From: Ichthyophis bannanicus
Taxonomy: Eukaryota > Chordata > Amphibia > Gymnophiona > Ichthyophiidae
Assembly: GCA_033557465.1 (NCBI GenBank)
Contig: CM066048.1
Coordinates: forward strand, 12,624,305 to 12,688,304
DNA: 64,000 nucleotides
Direction: 5' to 3'
Shown here: positions 1-12,090 of the stretch, one piece after another
How the letters are laid out: the number at the start of each line of letters is the position of its first letter
Numbering within the stretch: the stretch's first letter is position 1
Notes under the pieces: model-generated
Told to the model about the DNA's origin: nothing
Databases searched by the model: none
The model's input: the letters and a program-made list of their open reading frames with translations, nothing else
Position numbers and translations under genes: made by a program

Positions 1-1669
1 CATAAAACAAGTTTAGAGAACAACAACTTACATAGAACAATCTTGGGAAACAATCACAATTACATAGAACATGATTAGTGCAAAACCAATTAGATAGGAG
101 GTTAGCAGTGTAACCATATATAACTTAGGTAGGTATAACTTGGGTAATAACAGGGAAACTATATACATTGTAGTTGTATAATAAATATAAATGAGTTTCA
201 TAGAAGGTTTGAGGGTTTGACTGAAAGGGTTTGGTAGCGTGCAGTGTTCTAAGTTACCTGTTCATAATATAGCTGAAACAGATGTGTCTTTAGATGTTTT
301 CTGAAAGTAGATAGGTCAGAAATGGCACGGATGGGGGGGGGGGGGGGGAGATTTCCAGAGAGGTGGTGCACATAATTTGAATGCTCGACAATTAACAAAC
401 TGGGAACTTTTTCTTACTATAGAAGGTACTCAAAGAGTGCTTGACATGGTAGATCTTCTTACTCTGTTGTCAGCTGTCCATTGTAGTATCTCATTAAGAG
501 CAGTAGCTGAGAGGTTGTGTAGAATTTTGAATGTTATGATGAGAGCCTTGTACTTGAGACAAATTACAATGGGGAGCCAATGGAGCTGTTTCAGGAATGT
601 GGTAACATGTTTGTATCTTGAGGCTTCAACCAGGGTTCATGCTGCCGTATTCATGGCCATTTCAAGGGGGTGAATTGCATAATCTGGAATACCATAGAGA
701 ACAATGTTTGCATAATCAAAATGAGGGATAATCAATGCTTGGAATATTGTCTGGAAGTCAGGAGCTTCAAACAGGGGACGAAGTTGGCGAAGAGTCCATA
801 ATTTTAGGTTTATTGTTCTGGTAGTGTTGTTTATGTGTGGCTCCATGGTCAAATGTTGGTCTTGGGAGATCCCCAGGTATCGTACTTCTTGCTGGGTGCT
901 TATCTCAGTATCCCTCACTGGTAAGGTGGGAGGGGGTATGAATGAAGGGTCCTTAGTGATGAAGAGAGTCTTGGATTTCTTGCAGCTTACTTTTAAGTTA
1001 TGTAGAATCAGCCAGTTGGACACTGCATTGAAGCAGTCAATGATTTTAGAGTAGTTCATGTTGACTGTAGAGAAGGGGGAATAAAGCAGTACATCGTTGG
1101 CATAAATGTGGTAGAGAATGTTGAATGATTTAATTATGGAGCAAATAGGTTGAATGTAAATATTAAACAGTAGGGCTGATAAAGAGGAGCCTTGTGGGAC
1201 TCCTTGTGTTTGTACATAATTGGATGATGATTGCATACCTATGCGTACCGTGCTGTCAGTCTGAGAGGTAAGATCTGCACCAGTCTAAGGCTAGGTTCTG
1301 AATGCCAATCAGCTGCAGCTGGGTTAGGAGTAGATTGTGGGACACAGTGTCAAAGGCAGACGCAATGCCAAGAAAGAGTAGAATACATCCTTTGTTTGGA
1401 TTTGTTCATGCCTAAGATTAGATTGTTGATTAGTGTGACAAGCAGTAGACGAAATCCATGTTTGTTGTCATCCAGTGGATAATGGGCATCGATGTGATCC
1501 TGAATTTGTTGCTGTACAATCTTCTCTGTTACCTTGACCAGGAAGGGCAGGCTTGAAATGGATCTGTGGGATTTTACCTCTGCAGGATCAAGTTTAGGAT
1601 TCTTGAGAAGGGGTCTGATGGATGCAGCTTTTAGAGAGGCTGGAAATAGGCCTTTGGAGAAGGAACATA
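1..1669 (-). pseudogene. L2-like LINE, 3' part of ORF2 and 3' UTR, broken
   Basis: Minus-strand remains of a LINE reverse transcriptase. Read from high to low coordinates, 1703-1350 holds RT fingers (LLKNPKLDP, PISSLPF-like segment, KHGFR), 1236-637 holds the palm (QGVPQGSSLSALLFNIYIQP) and the downstream VRYLGISQDQHL segment, and the C-terminal domain continues in other frames to about 345. At least two frameshifts break it. The catalytic box reads YAND where the family has YADD, so this copy lacks a metal-binding aspartate. The 5' side is cut at about 1668 by the tail of a CR1 element; the 3' UTR runs off the window start and includes a G run near 338-350. L2 clade is inferred from the RT wording and from kinship with the 23525-25740 copy. 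Confidence 0.8.
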
Positions 1670-3090
1670 AGAACATAAGATATGCCATACTGGGACAGAC
1701 CAAAGTCCATCAAGCCCAGTATCCTGTTTCCAACAGTGGCCAATCTAGGTCATAAGTACCTAGCAGTCTCCCCAAAAGACACAGGTTCCTCAATGATTGT
1801 ATTGGGTCAAGCAGTGATATCCTGGGTCCCTTCTTAATAATGGTTTATGGACCTTTCCTCCAGGAACTTGTACACCAGCAGCTTTTACTACATCCTCCGA
1901 TAACAAATTCCAGAGTTTGATTACACATTGAGTGAAAAAATATTTTCTTTTATTAGTCTTAAATAGGTTACCCTGTAGCTTCATTGCATGTCTCCTAGTC
2001 TTTTTATATTCTGATCATGTAAACAATCGATGTACATTTACCCGTTCCACTCCATTCATTAATTTATAGACCTCTATAATATCTTCCCTCAGCCGTCTCT
2101 TTTCCAGGTTGAAGAGCCCCAACCTTCTTAGCCTCTCTTCATAAGAGTATCCTTCCATCCCCTTTACCATTTTGGTGGCTCTTCTCTGCACCTTTTCTAA
2201 TAAAGCTATAACCTTTTTAAGATATGGTGACCAGAATTGCACACAATATTCAAGGTGCGGTCGTACCATGGAACGATACAGAGGCATTACAATATCCTTT
2301 GTTTTATTTTCCATTCCTTTCCTTATGATACCTAGCATTTTATTTGCTCTCTTTACTGCTGCTGCTGCACACTGGGCCGAGGGTTTTAACATGTTATCCA
2401 CGATGACGCCTAAATCTTTTTCCTGGGTAATGGTTCCCAATGTGGAACCTTGCATCGTGTAACCATAGTTTGGGTTGTTCTTCCCTAGGTGCATAACTTT
2501 GCACTTGTCCACATTAAATTTCATCTACCATTTTGATGCCCAGTCTTCCAATTTATCAAGATTCTCTTGCAATTTTCCACAATCCTCATGGGTTTTAACA
2601 ACTTTAAATAGTTTTGTGTCATCTGCAAATTTGATAACCTCACTCGTTATTCCCTTTTCCAGGTCATTTATGAATATGTCAAAAAGCAGCGGACCCAGCA
2701 CAGAACCCTGGGATACACCACTATTCACCTTTCTCCATTGGGAAAACTGGCCATTTAGCCCTTCCCTCTGCTTTCTGTCTTTTAACCAGTTCCTGATTCA
2801 CAGTAGTACACTGCCTCCTATCCCATGACTTTTTAGTTTTGCCAAAAGTCTCTGATGAGGGACCTTGTCAAAGACTTTCTGAAATTCCAGATACACTATA
2901 TCAACCGACTCACCTTTGTCCACCTGTTTATTCACACCTTCAAAAAAACATAACAGATTAGTAAGACAAGATCTTCCTTGTCTAAAGCCATGTTGGCTGT
3001 CTCCCATTAGGCCATGACTATCTACATGCTGAGTAATTTTGTTCTTTATAATGGTTTCTACCATTTTTCCCGGTACTGACGTCTGTACCC
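1668..3090 (-). pseudogene. CR1-like LINE, 5'-truncated RT and 3' UTR
   Basis: Minus-strand CR1 copy whose 3' end at 1668 shows the TTCTTATG-type octamer tail read in reverse (gaacataagaacataaga). RT pieces match the intact copy at 31766-34729: 3064-2798 (motif HGFRQGRSC and a YLEFQKVFD version of motif A), 2728-2525 (GVSQGSVLGPLLFDIF, FADDTKLF) and 2524-2015 (LGKNNPNYGYTMQG to the C terminus). A stop precedes the conserved MKFNVDKC and there are frameshifts, so it is dead. It was truncated upstream of the RT at about 3090, as expected for incomplete target-primed reverse transcription. It interrupts the L2-like copy at 1-1669. Confidence 0.9.
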
Positions 3091-3330
3091 ATGGCTAGGC
3101 TAAATTAAAAACATAGTCAGAAGTATGGCAAAACATATCCAGTTTTCACTATTGAATATCTGGGCTGGCCAGACACTGGAGATGCTATCTGACTAGTGGC
3201 AATATTCAGCCGCTAAGCAGATAACACAAATTGCTAAAAGATAGGCTAGCCATTCACCTGTCCTAACTGTAACCATGTAAGCTATCCAGTTATAGGCCCA
3301 ATATCACCCCTTCTGCTGTTTTAGGGCATT
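3091..3330. other. Unassigned spacer
   Basis: No coding motif or recognised repeat. AT-rich sequence between the truncated CR1 and the dispersed repeat that follows. Confidence 0.4.
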
Positions 3331-4056
3331 GCAGTCAATCTGGATGCAGCGCTGGTCCTCCTGGCATAATTTAGGGCATTGCAGATGATGCTGGTGCTGT
3401 GCGGGTCTCTTTGCTACTTTACTCCTCTCGAAGTGCGTTGATGTGTTTCACCTATTTGTGGGGCTCCTCTACACTCTTCCCCTCTCTTGAGGTGTTAATT
3501 GCCCTCTTTGTACCACTTTGCCCTTCTAACAGTGGTTTCTTAACTATCTCCTATAAACTGAGACTCATTTTTTCTGCTAATTTCTTACCTAAACTTTAAT
3601 TTTTTTGCAACTCAGCAGAAGTTGGAAAAAATTATGCTGTTCTACAGTTGATTTTGCTGCCATGCAAGAGGAAGTCTGCATCGGAAGGGACGGAAGCACA
3701 AAGAGTACACCATGCCAGAGGTTTGCCGTGCTGTTTGGTCATTGCCGCCTCTGCAGGTCCCAGAGAGGGGTGACAGCAACAGCATTAGGCATGAGGACAG
3801 AAGTAAGAGGGCGCTAGAAAGAGCATTTGCCTAAGGCGCCTCATGTCCTTGCAGTGGCCCTGCACCCACCCACTCCAAAAAATACCGTGGTGAATTTCTG
3901 TAGGAAATGTCATTCCAGCAGTTGCAACATACTAACACTGATTCACAGTAAAATAGTGATTACACAGTTGTATGCTTCAAACAGCCCTCCCCTCTTATCT
4001 CCTGTACCAATCAAAGACATACAGAGAACAATAGATATAAATACACACACATAGCA
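3331..4056 (+). repeat. Unnamed dispersed repeat, copy A
   Basis: This stretch is similar over its length to 61683-62403 in the same orientation. Shared landmarks include gcgctggtcctcctggcata, ctttactcctctcgaagtg, gtggtttcttaactat and the agaagttggaaaa segment. No long ORF, RT motif or obvious terminal inverted repeat was seen. Both copies are followed at once by tandem arrays (a 74-bp unit here, a 102-bp unit at the other), so the family may carry or attract minisatellites. It could be a non-autonomous element or part of a larger one; I cannot name the family. Confidence 0.7.
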
Positions 4057-4165
4057 CTGGCACTACTGGTAAACTGGGTAAGCATGGCAGGGGGGGTGCC
4101 AATGTTAGCCCCCTCTCCTCGCAATCAGGCTGACCTGCAGAGCACCAGAGGCTCAGAAGAGAGCC

Positions 4166-4735
4166 TACCCACGGGACATGCTGCTCCTGCAGGCAAGCTG
4201 TGCTTCTCTGGTCCGTGATTGCTGTCTCTCATAGCCTTCTGCCCACGGGACATGCTGCTCCTGCAGGCAAGCTGTGCTTCTCTGGCCCGTGACTGCTGCC
4301 TCTCATAGCCTTCTTACCACGGGACATGCTGCTCCTGCAGGCAAGCTGTGCTTCTCTGGCCCGTGACTGCTGCCTCTCATAGCCTTCTGCCCATGGGACA
4401 TGCTGCTCCTGCAGGCAAGCTGTGCTTCTCTGGCCCGTGATTGCTGCCTCTCATAGCCTTCTTCCCACGGGACATGCTGCTCCTGCAGGCAAGCTGTGCT
4501 TCTCTGGCCCATGACTGCTGCCTCTCATAGTCTTCTGCCCATGGGACATGCTGCTCCTGCAGGCAAGCTGTGCTTCTCTGGCCCGTGACTGCTGCCTCTC
4601 ATAGTCTTCTGCCCACGGGACATGCTGCTCCTGCAGGCAAGCTCTGCTTCTCTGGCCTGTGACTGCTGCCTCTCATAGCCTTCTGCCTGTGGGAGTGGCA
4701 TGTCCTGCAGGCAGGGGCTGTGCAAGGCCACAATC
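4166..4735. repeat. 74-bp minisatellite, about 7.7 copies
   Basis: The landmark gggacatgctgctcc recurs at 4173, 4247, 4321, 4395, 4469, 4543 and 4617, and a diverged copy is at 4691, always 74 bp apart. Copies differ by a few substitutions only. Open frames on the minus strand (4512-4303, 4731-4525) are by-products of the repeated unit. The array lies directly before an L2-like 3' end at 4736. Confidence 0.95.
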
Positions 4736-5615
4736 AGCTTTGTCCTTTCACAAACATATTTCTTCTGTAGTTCAACGCTCCTTCTTCTCTCTTAGACAGC
4801 TGCGTGCTATCCGTCCCTTCCTCCCTGTCTCCTCATTGACCACCTTGCTCCTTTCTCTTACTCTTTCTCGCCTAGACTATTGCAACATCTATTTTGCCGG
4901 ACTTCCCCAATATCAAGTACGGAGGCTGCAGCTCATCCAAAACACCGCGGCTCGGCTTATCACACATGCTTCCCATTACGACCACATCACTCCCTTTCTT
5001 ATTGGTCTCCACTGGCTTCCCATTCCCTACTGGATCCAGTTCAAAGTCCTCACCTTTGTTCATAGGGCCTTATACACCGGTGTCCCCCACTATCTCTCTG
5101 ACCTAGTTCGTCTTCACGTCCCCCAACGTTCCTTCTGTTCCATCCATGCCAACCGTATGTTTTTCCCTTCTCCCGCTTCTGCCCGTCTTGAATCTACCCG
5201 TTCATCCACCTTCTTCTTCCTTGGCCCCAGGCTCTGGAACTCGCTCCCGCTCCCCCTCCCCCCCCCCCCCCGCCCTCCGCCTTGAGTCATAATTTACCAA
5301 ATTCAAAACCGGATTAAAATCTCACTTCTTCTGTGCAGCCTACGACCTCCCACCCCTCTCCCTCCATCCCCACGGCCCCTCCTTAAGCCCGTCAATGTGT
5401 CTTGTCTGTCCCGGTCTGTCTGTCCCTTTTTTCAGCCTACTTTTTGCTTTTTCTTTACCTTTTGATTCTGTCCCTTTCCTATCAAGCCAATGGAGTTCTG
5501 TTTCCTCTATCCCTCTTTTTCCTGCAGCAACTCTGATCTAGTCCCTGTTTTTGCCTATTGTAAACCTCTCTGGTACCCATGGTGTGGGCGGTACATAAAG
5601 AAATTTTATTCTGAT
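4736..5615 (+). pseudogene. L2-like LINE 3' end (RT C-terminal domain and 3' UTR)
   Basis: Codes for the end of an L2-type ORF2. The segment LQLIQNTAARLITHASHYD is followed by HITPFLIGLHWLPIPYWIQF and then by LWNSLPLPL, in an open frame up to 5285. A C run at about 5255-5272 probably shifted or extended the original frame. A pyrimidine-rich 3' UTR ends in gggcggtacataaa and a short (attctg)-type tail at about 5610. It is severely 5'-truncated, with the 74-bp minisatellite at the junction. Its cytosine-rich codon use resembles the L2-like 5' half at 34905-36660, which may be the same subfamily. Confidence 0.85.
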
Positions 5616-5689
5616 TCTGATATTCTGAATCGTGCCCTGCCTCTCTGCTCCTCCGTGGGTAGACTCTGTGCCTTGTACATACAAGGGGA

Positions 5690-6571
5690 GGAGGACTGGG
5701 CATTGGGGGGGGGGGGCTTTGGGAAGGGGAGAGTGGACATGAGAGGACATTGGGACGTGTAGGGGATATGTTAAATGTCGATGGGCAAAGGGAGACAAGG
5801 GAGATGCTGCGGGGGGGGGGGGATAAGCTAGAGGTGGGAGGGCTAGGAAGATGAAGGGAGATAGTGGGCATGGGGGAATGGGCATACAGAGAAGCAAGGA
5901 GGGAAGATGGAGTGGTGATGTTGGCCAGGGGGTTATAGGGAGACTATGGGAAAATGCTGGACATGGGAACTACAGAGGGGAGATGCTGGACATGGGGGTA
6001 ATAGAGATAGAGAGGGGAGAAGATGGACATGGGGTAAATGGGTTGAGAAAGACACGGAGAGGTGCTGGACGTAGAAGTAATAGGGAGGGGATGGTATGAT
6101 ATGGAGAGGCAGGTATGCTGGTTGCAGGGGGATAGGAAGGGAGAGGGCAGACATGGAAAGACAGGGGGAGAGAGAGAGCAGGGGTACCAGATGGAAGGAA
6201 ATAGAGCCAGAGAGAGAGACACTGCATACGGAGTGAGAGATAGAGAGCGAGCAAAAAACTGGGGAATAATGGACTAGGGAAGAAGAGGTGGAGAATGGGA
6301 TGAGGGTTGAAAAAAGGCAGGTAGATAAAGCAAAAAAAAAAAAAAGAATGAGAAGTAGATAGTAAGAAGGAATAATGAAATCTGAGTGGACAGAGAGAGA
6401 GAGAGAAATAAATGGAAGAAAGCTGAAAAAATCAATATTAAAGATGGATGGAACTAAAGAAAACAAAAGGAGATCAAGAAATGGCAGACTAGAGACCATA
6501 GAAAGAGAACTAAGAGAAGACAGAGGAAAGCAGAAACCTGAGATCGGAACCAGCATGACCAGAGAATAAAA
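5690..6571. repeat. Purine-rich block with degenerate 'gatgctggacatggg' minisatellite, copy 1
   Basis: The G/A-rich plus strand carries loosely repeated gagatgctggacatggg motifs (5700-6160), then an A run near 6330 and a more complex end with gtaagaaggaataatga and acctgagatcggaacc. The same order of motifs occurs at 30291-31276, so this is a dispersed repeat family. Long minus-strand open frames (6556-5933, for example) are low-complexity Ser/Leu/Pro strings caused by composition and are not treated as genes. A CR1 tail follows directly. Confidence 0.75.
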
Positions 6572-6585
6572 TGTTCAGACAAAAG

Positions 6586-7136
6586 AAGAACCACCAAAAT
6601 GGTAAAGAGGATGGAAGGATACCCGTATGAGGCGAGGCTAAAAAGGTTGGGGCTCTTCAACTTGGGAAAAGAGACGGCTGAGGGGAGATATGACAGAAGT
6701 CTATAAATTAATGAATGGAGCGGAACAGGTAAATGTAGATCGGTTGTTTTATGCCATCAAAAATCAGAAAGACAAAGGGACATGCAATGAAGCTCCAATG
6801 TAGCCCATTTAATACTAATAAGAGAAATATTTTTTTATTCAATGCATAATCAAACTCTGGAATTCGGTACCGGAGGATGTACTTAAAGCTGTTAGTGTAT
6901 CTGGATTTAAAAGAGGTTTGGACAAGTTTCTGGAGGGAAACTCCATAAACAATTATTAAAGAGGACTGAGGAAATCCACTGCGTACCCATGGGACAAGCA
7001 GCAGGGAATCCGTGTACCTTTTGGGAACCTGACAGGTACTTATGACTTGGATTGGCCACTGTTGGAAACAGGATACTGGGCTCGATAGACTCTTGGTCTG
7101 ACCCAGTATGGCATATCTTATGTTCTTATGTTTATG
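6586..7136 (+). pseudogene. CR1-like LINE 3' end
   Basis: Begins at the RT C-terminal segment equivalent to [15 protein letters not shown] (ccaccaaaatggtaaagagg) and continues through the 3' UTR (ctgttggaaacaggatactg) to the tail tcttatgttcttatg. Frames are broken by small indels. It is a 5'-truncated dead copy. Confidence 0.9.
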
Positions 7137-8751
7137 TTGTTAGTGAGATGATCAGAATCAGATTTTTTATATATATATATATATATTTCTATATATTGAA
7201 TTCTGTGAGTGAATTTCCTAGTTCTGCTCTGCACACACTATCAAGGGAGAGCTTTCTGTGGATGCAGAATATATATTCAAAAATAAAAAAAACAAGAACC
7301 ATATTGCAGTTTATAACAACAAAATAAAATGAGTTATAAACTGTGCCGTGGTTCTCACTTTTTCTTTTAGTTCCTTGGTGTGCGAGCATCTTGCATTTCC
7401 TTTGTATTTTGCAAAATATATACTTATATTAAGACCATGCTGGTCCAGTGCACAGTTTCAGGCGTTATATTGGGATTTCCAATCCCTTCTTGGTGTTTAT
7501 TGGAGTGGGTTATGTTGGGGTCACAAAGTCCCACTTGTTTTTCAGAGGACGGGAAGTGCTCTGTAGGAGCCACTGAGTTTCTTGTTTTTGTGAAGGTGTA
7601 AAATCTTGTGTTGGTGCTGCAAAGTTGCTCTTGTTTTTGTGGAAGTGGGGGGTGCTGAATGGGTGCTGTTGATCCCCTCTTGTTGTTTTGGCATATTTAG
7701 TAGCATGTTAACTAAGCTTTGCACTGATAACATATGTGTGGATCACATTATCAACGTGGGGCCATAGACTAACGGCAGAGAGGCAGTTACATCCCCCTAG
7801 AGTTACCGCAGTTCAACGTGGCAAAGCAGCTGCCGATACAACTGAGGCCACCCATCGAGGTGCTGAGCCATTCTGTTAGTTTTTGCTGACCATGCATATG
7901 TCTGTGTGTGAGAGTTCTTTCTCTTACCTCGCTCTGGAGGAAAGTATAATTTTGGAAAAGAAATCCTGCAATTCTAAGAGTAATGGATAAAAGTGTGGAA
8001 CTTCCTCTCTGGTCTGGCCGGAAAGTGGCTGTGTTATTCTCGCTTTTCTCTTACTCCAGCTTCACTTCCTACTGCCAGTGCATAGTAGGAAGTGACGCTA
8101 TAACAAGAGAAAACCAGAATAATAACACCTGCTTGACTGAGAAATGAACACACACCCTGTGACACAGCAAGGGGAAAGCATGGATTTATTGAGGAGGCAA
8201 AGGCGACCCCTTTGGAGCTCTGGAAGCTCTTTCAGTGATGCAGGATCAGAGTAGCCCTAAATGATGATCTTTTGCGATATCAGTTGGGTGTTGAACAATG
8301 TGACTTTCACATTTGGGAGGTTTGTGGAAGGCTGTTTGTCTTATCAAAGCATAGCACAGTAAAACATTTTAGGGAAAATAGTAATATGATTGCTTTAACA
8401 CAGCTGTAGATATTGCCCTTGGAGTGGCCGCAAGGTGGCCAGCCACAAAGTGCCCACCTGCACCTCAGCAAGCCTGGGGTAGCTACAACATTATCCATAG
8501 GGAGGTATCAGTGACCGAGGATACCACTTTACAGAAACACTGTAGATGATACCCAGCAAAAAAGCCAGCACACACAGATATAGCAAGAGACCCTACTACA
8601 ACCCCCTCCTATTACTATTATTACTGTGCCTATACCTCCTAGTACAGCAGGCTCCATCCCAGCACAAAGCACCACCGCTGTGCTCCCTTGCGAACTGAAA
8701 TATACCAAAATGCCCTTTGGCAACACACATACAAGCACTCAAATAAGACTG
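7137..8751. other. Unassigned stretch with an (AT)n run
   Basis: No coding motif found. It contains an AT dinucleotide run at about 7168-7187 and a segment near 7245-7275 (ctgtggatgcagaatatata) that recurs near 36970-36990, which suggests an unnamed repeat. Short open frames here have no recognisable content. Confidence 0.4.
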
Positions 8752-8853
8752 TCTTTCTTGATTAGATTGTAAGCTCTGATGAGCAGGGACCATCTTTTAT
8801 ATGAGTCTGTACAGCGCTGCGTATGCCTTGTAGTGCTATATAAATGATTAATA
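8752..8853 (+). mobile_element. L2/SINE-type 3' tail
   Basis: The segment ttagattgtaagctctgatg, then gagcaggga, tacagcgctgcgta and tagtgctatataaatgat, is the standard 3' end shared by L2 LINEs and L2-mobilised SINEs in vertebrates. No Pol III promoter boxes were seen upstream, so this is a short tail fragment. Confidence 0.65.
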
Positions 8854-8859
8854 GTAGAA

Positions 8860-10260
8860 CTCAGACTCATACAAATCAGGTTCATCAGACAACCATACAC
8901 CGCCCAAACCCACCCTATCCTGTGCTGGTATCAACACTCGGTCCATCAGAAACAAAACAAACATAACTGACTACCTGCAAGATCAACCGACTGATATATT
9001 GTGCATAACAGAAACCCGACTCACAGACGCAGATCAGGTCATACTGATTCAAATCACAGCACCCACATACACTGCCTTCAATTGCCCACAGACACACAAG
9101 AGAGGAGGAGGAGCTTATACTAGCAAGGAGCCATTTTAAGGTCAAAACCATATCAAAAACCAGCACAGAAGAGAGCAATGATATAATCATTACAAACAAA
9201 TACATCACTACATGCTTCACCTATAGATCTCCAAATGCCAAATCTGACAAATCAGTGCGCACATTCACATCACCCGTGATAACCCTTGGAGACTTCAACC
9301 TCAGCTAAACATCCAACAAGGATGTCAAGGCATTCCTCAGAGCCATGGAAGCAACGCACTACACACAACTATTAAATGCTCCCACACACGGACAGTGCTC
9401 CACCCCAGACCTCATCTTCGCCCCCAAAACACAGCTGGAGAAGAACTTCATAATACCAACAACAATCATCCTGACACCCTGGTCAGATCATTATATAATA
9501 ACATTCAACATAACAGTCACCAACTCAAACACCCTAAACCACATGCAACACAATAGCAGGAGATTCAGGAGTTTTAAAAAAGAACAATTCTTGCGTGAAT
9601 TCTACCTAAACTAAACCAAGACACTACTGACCTCAATACCATAATTGAGAACTGGAACCATTCCATTGCAGAAGCACCATCCAGCAAAATCGCAACAAAA
9701 CAAAGAACATACCATGCACCCTTGTGTTCTAATGGATAAGAGAAGCAAAAAACTCTAAGAAAGATCGAGAGAAAATGGAGACAGAACAAGGACCAAAATA
9801 CCTTACAATATTACAGAATGAAGCAACAAGAATACAACAACCTACTTAACAAATGTAAAGAAGATGCAACAAATGTAATCACACCAATCTCATTGTGAAA
9901 TCTGCAAATAAATTCAAAGAATTATTCGAAATAAGTAACCATCACACGAAGGCAATGCCGAAATATAACCACAAAGAATTGAAAACTATCTAATGACGAA
10001 ACAGAAGAGCATCCACCAAGACACAACACCACTGTCAGACTCCAAAGAACACACAACACTTATCAGAACATGGGGCAAATTTACCATACCATCTACCAAA
10101 CAACTAGCCCCATACTATATCATACTGAACACAACAACCTCACCTAATGACCCTTGCCTGTTACCATGGATCAAATCAGCCAAGGAGGAGCCCATCCCAC
10201 TCATACACAAAATTACTACTGCTACAGAATATTTGTTTAGCGCTACAAGATGTATGCATC
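8860..10260 (+). pseudogene. L2-like LINE, endonuclease part of ORF2, decayed
   Basis: Plus-strand frames show an APE-type endonuclease broken by stops and shifts: GINTRSIRNKTNITDYLQD, an ILCITETRL motif, a GDFN-type segment near 9290 and a final domain with PTHGQCSTPDLIFAPK and TPWSDHYIITF (9345-9614), where SDH is the conserved catalytic end. The following linker is decayed. There is no RT palm: the copy ends near 10260, where an opposite-strand L2 tail begins. Confidence 0.75.
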
Positions 10261-10273
10261 AGAACTTACAATC

Positions 10274-10920
10274 TAGTTTATTTATTTATTTAACACACAT
10301 TTCTATACCGCTCTTTCCCAAGTATCAAGTGCGGTTTACAAGGTACATGATTGAACATACCTAGTCGTTTACAAGGAACAAGTTTAACTATTTACAATTA
10401 ACAGGATAATTATAACTTTCGAACTTGTTTACATCCTGAGGCTATAATGAGGATGTAGGCGAACCTTTTACATATTTACATTAATGTAAAACAATGAGAG
10501 TTACATGTGTATAGTGTGTGATATCAGCTTGTGTCGTTATTCATCTTCATATATGTGCTTGTTTAGTAATGTATGTTACCCTGTGTCTCTTTGCTTACTT
10601 TGGCTAGTCGGTGGTGTATAATGTAAGGTAAATAGATGTGTTTTTAGTTTTTTACGAAACTCCTTAATTTCAGTAAGGAGACGAATGTTATCAGGTAGGT
10701 TATTCCAGAGGGTTGGTGCAGAGTGAGAAAAGGCCCCGTTATTGGTTAGTTTTCTGGCTTTTTTATAGTCTTTTGGTAATGATATTGTGTTTGTGTTTCT
10801 ACTCCTTTGTGTTCGCTTATTTGGTTCTATGTTGATTAGGTTATTAAGTGCAGATGGTGCCAGATTATTTATTAATTTGAAAGTTAAGACAAACACAATA
10901 GCTGTAGACATGGGATCCAT
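10274..10920 (-). pseudogene. L2-like LINE 3' end
   Basis: On the minus strand, 10920-10576 encodes the C-terminal ORF2 segment LTFKLINNLAPSALNNLI, then FSHSAPTLWNNLPDNIR. The 3' UTR follows to a TTTA-repeat tail at 10274-10290 next to ctataccgctctttcccaag. The same subfamily and layout occur at 23525-24476. It is 5'-truncated. Confidence 0.85.
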
Positions 10921-12090
10921 CTAGTGGGAATGGTAAGGAAACACAAAGGAGATCAGGTGAGTCAAGGTCCAAAAGCGGCAGCAAAGAGGTGAGTTTTCAG
11001 ACTGGATTTGAAAAGGGCCAGAGAAGGTACAGACCAGCCGACCAGCCTGACGTACAGACTCAGGTAGTTTGTTCCAGGCATAAGGAGCAGCAAGGTGAAA
11101 GGAGAGAAGTCTGGATTTTAGCAATAGAAGAGAAGGGCACAGATAGAAGCGATTTGCCAGAAGAGCGGAGTTCCCGAGGAGGGGTATAGGGAGGGATAAG
11201 AGAGGAAAGGTAGTGAGGAGCTGCAGAGTGAATGCACTTATAGGTCAGCAGGAGAAGTTTGAACTGGATGTGGAAATGGATAGGGAGTCAATGAAGTGAC
11301 TTGAGAAGAGAAGTAATATGAGCATGACGAGGCTGGTGGAAGATTAGCCGTGCAGCAGAATGTTGAACAGATTAAAAGGGAGAGAGATGATTCAGAGGAA
11401 GACCAGCAAGGAGTAGGTTACAATAGTCTTGATGGGAGATGATTAAGGAGTGGATAAGTGTCTTAGTAGCGTGCTCAGAAAGGAATGGGCAAATGTTGTT
11501 GATATTGTAAAGAAACAGCAGGTTTTAGCTATCAGTTGGATATGTGTGGAGAAGGCGAGAGAGGAGTCAAAGACCACATCAGGGTTGCAATCTGAGAAGA
11601 CAGGGCGGAGTAGAGAGTTATCCCAAAGGGACTGAGAAAGCAAGAAGGGGAGAGGAGGGTTTAGGGGGAAAAATAAAAAGCTCAGTTTTGGGCATGTTCA
11701 ATTTCAAGCGGCGTTGAAACATCCAAGCAACAATGTCAGAAAGGTATGCAGAAACCTGGGCCTGGATTGCCAGAGAGATTTCAGGTGTAGAGAGGTAGAT
11801 CTGGGAGTCATCAGCGTAAAGATGGTACTGAAAGCCATGGGAAGAGATGAGTGCACTAAGGAGAGAAAAGGAGTGGACCTAAGATATATCCTTGGGGTAC
11901 ACCAACTGAGAGCGGGATAGCAGCTTTTCCTCTGAGAGGAGGATCCAGCAGAACAAACACTGAAAAAGCTATGGGAGAGATAACAAGAGAACCAGGATAG
12001 CACAGAGCCCTTAAAACCAAGCGAGGACAAGGTTCCAAGGAAAAGGCTGTGGTCAACAGTGTGAAAAGCATCAGAAAGATCAAGCAGGGG
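10921..12090 (-). pseudogene. L2-like LINE RT fragment of a different subfamily
   Basis: The minus strand shows the RT palm and C-terminal region in fragments: [17 protein letters not shown] (motif A with D), a stretch equivalent to [14 protein letters not shown] (12083-11856), FDSSLAFSTHIQLI and AAPYAWNKLPESVR near 11100. Multiple stops and frameshifts are present. It abuts the L2 tail at 10274-10920 without an obvious 3' UTR of its own, so one copy was probably inserted into or recombined with the other. Confidence 0.75.

Noticed and set aside
4303..4731. Two repetitive minus-strand proteins with 'PEKHSLPAGAACP' units
   Set aside because: They are translations of the 74-bp minisatellite; a 74-bp unit does not keep one frame, so no consistent repeat protein exists.
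5482..6660. Long minus-strand open frames rich in Ser, Leu and Pro
   Set aside because: They lie in a purine-rich strand with few stops on the complement; no domain, and the same effect appears at 30179-31139.
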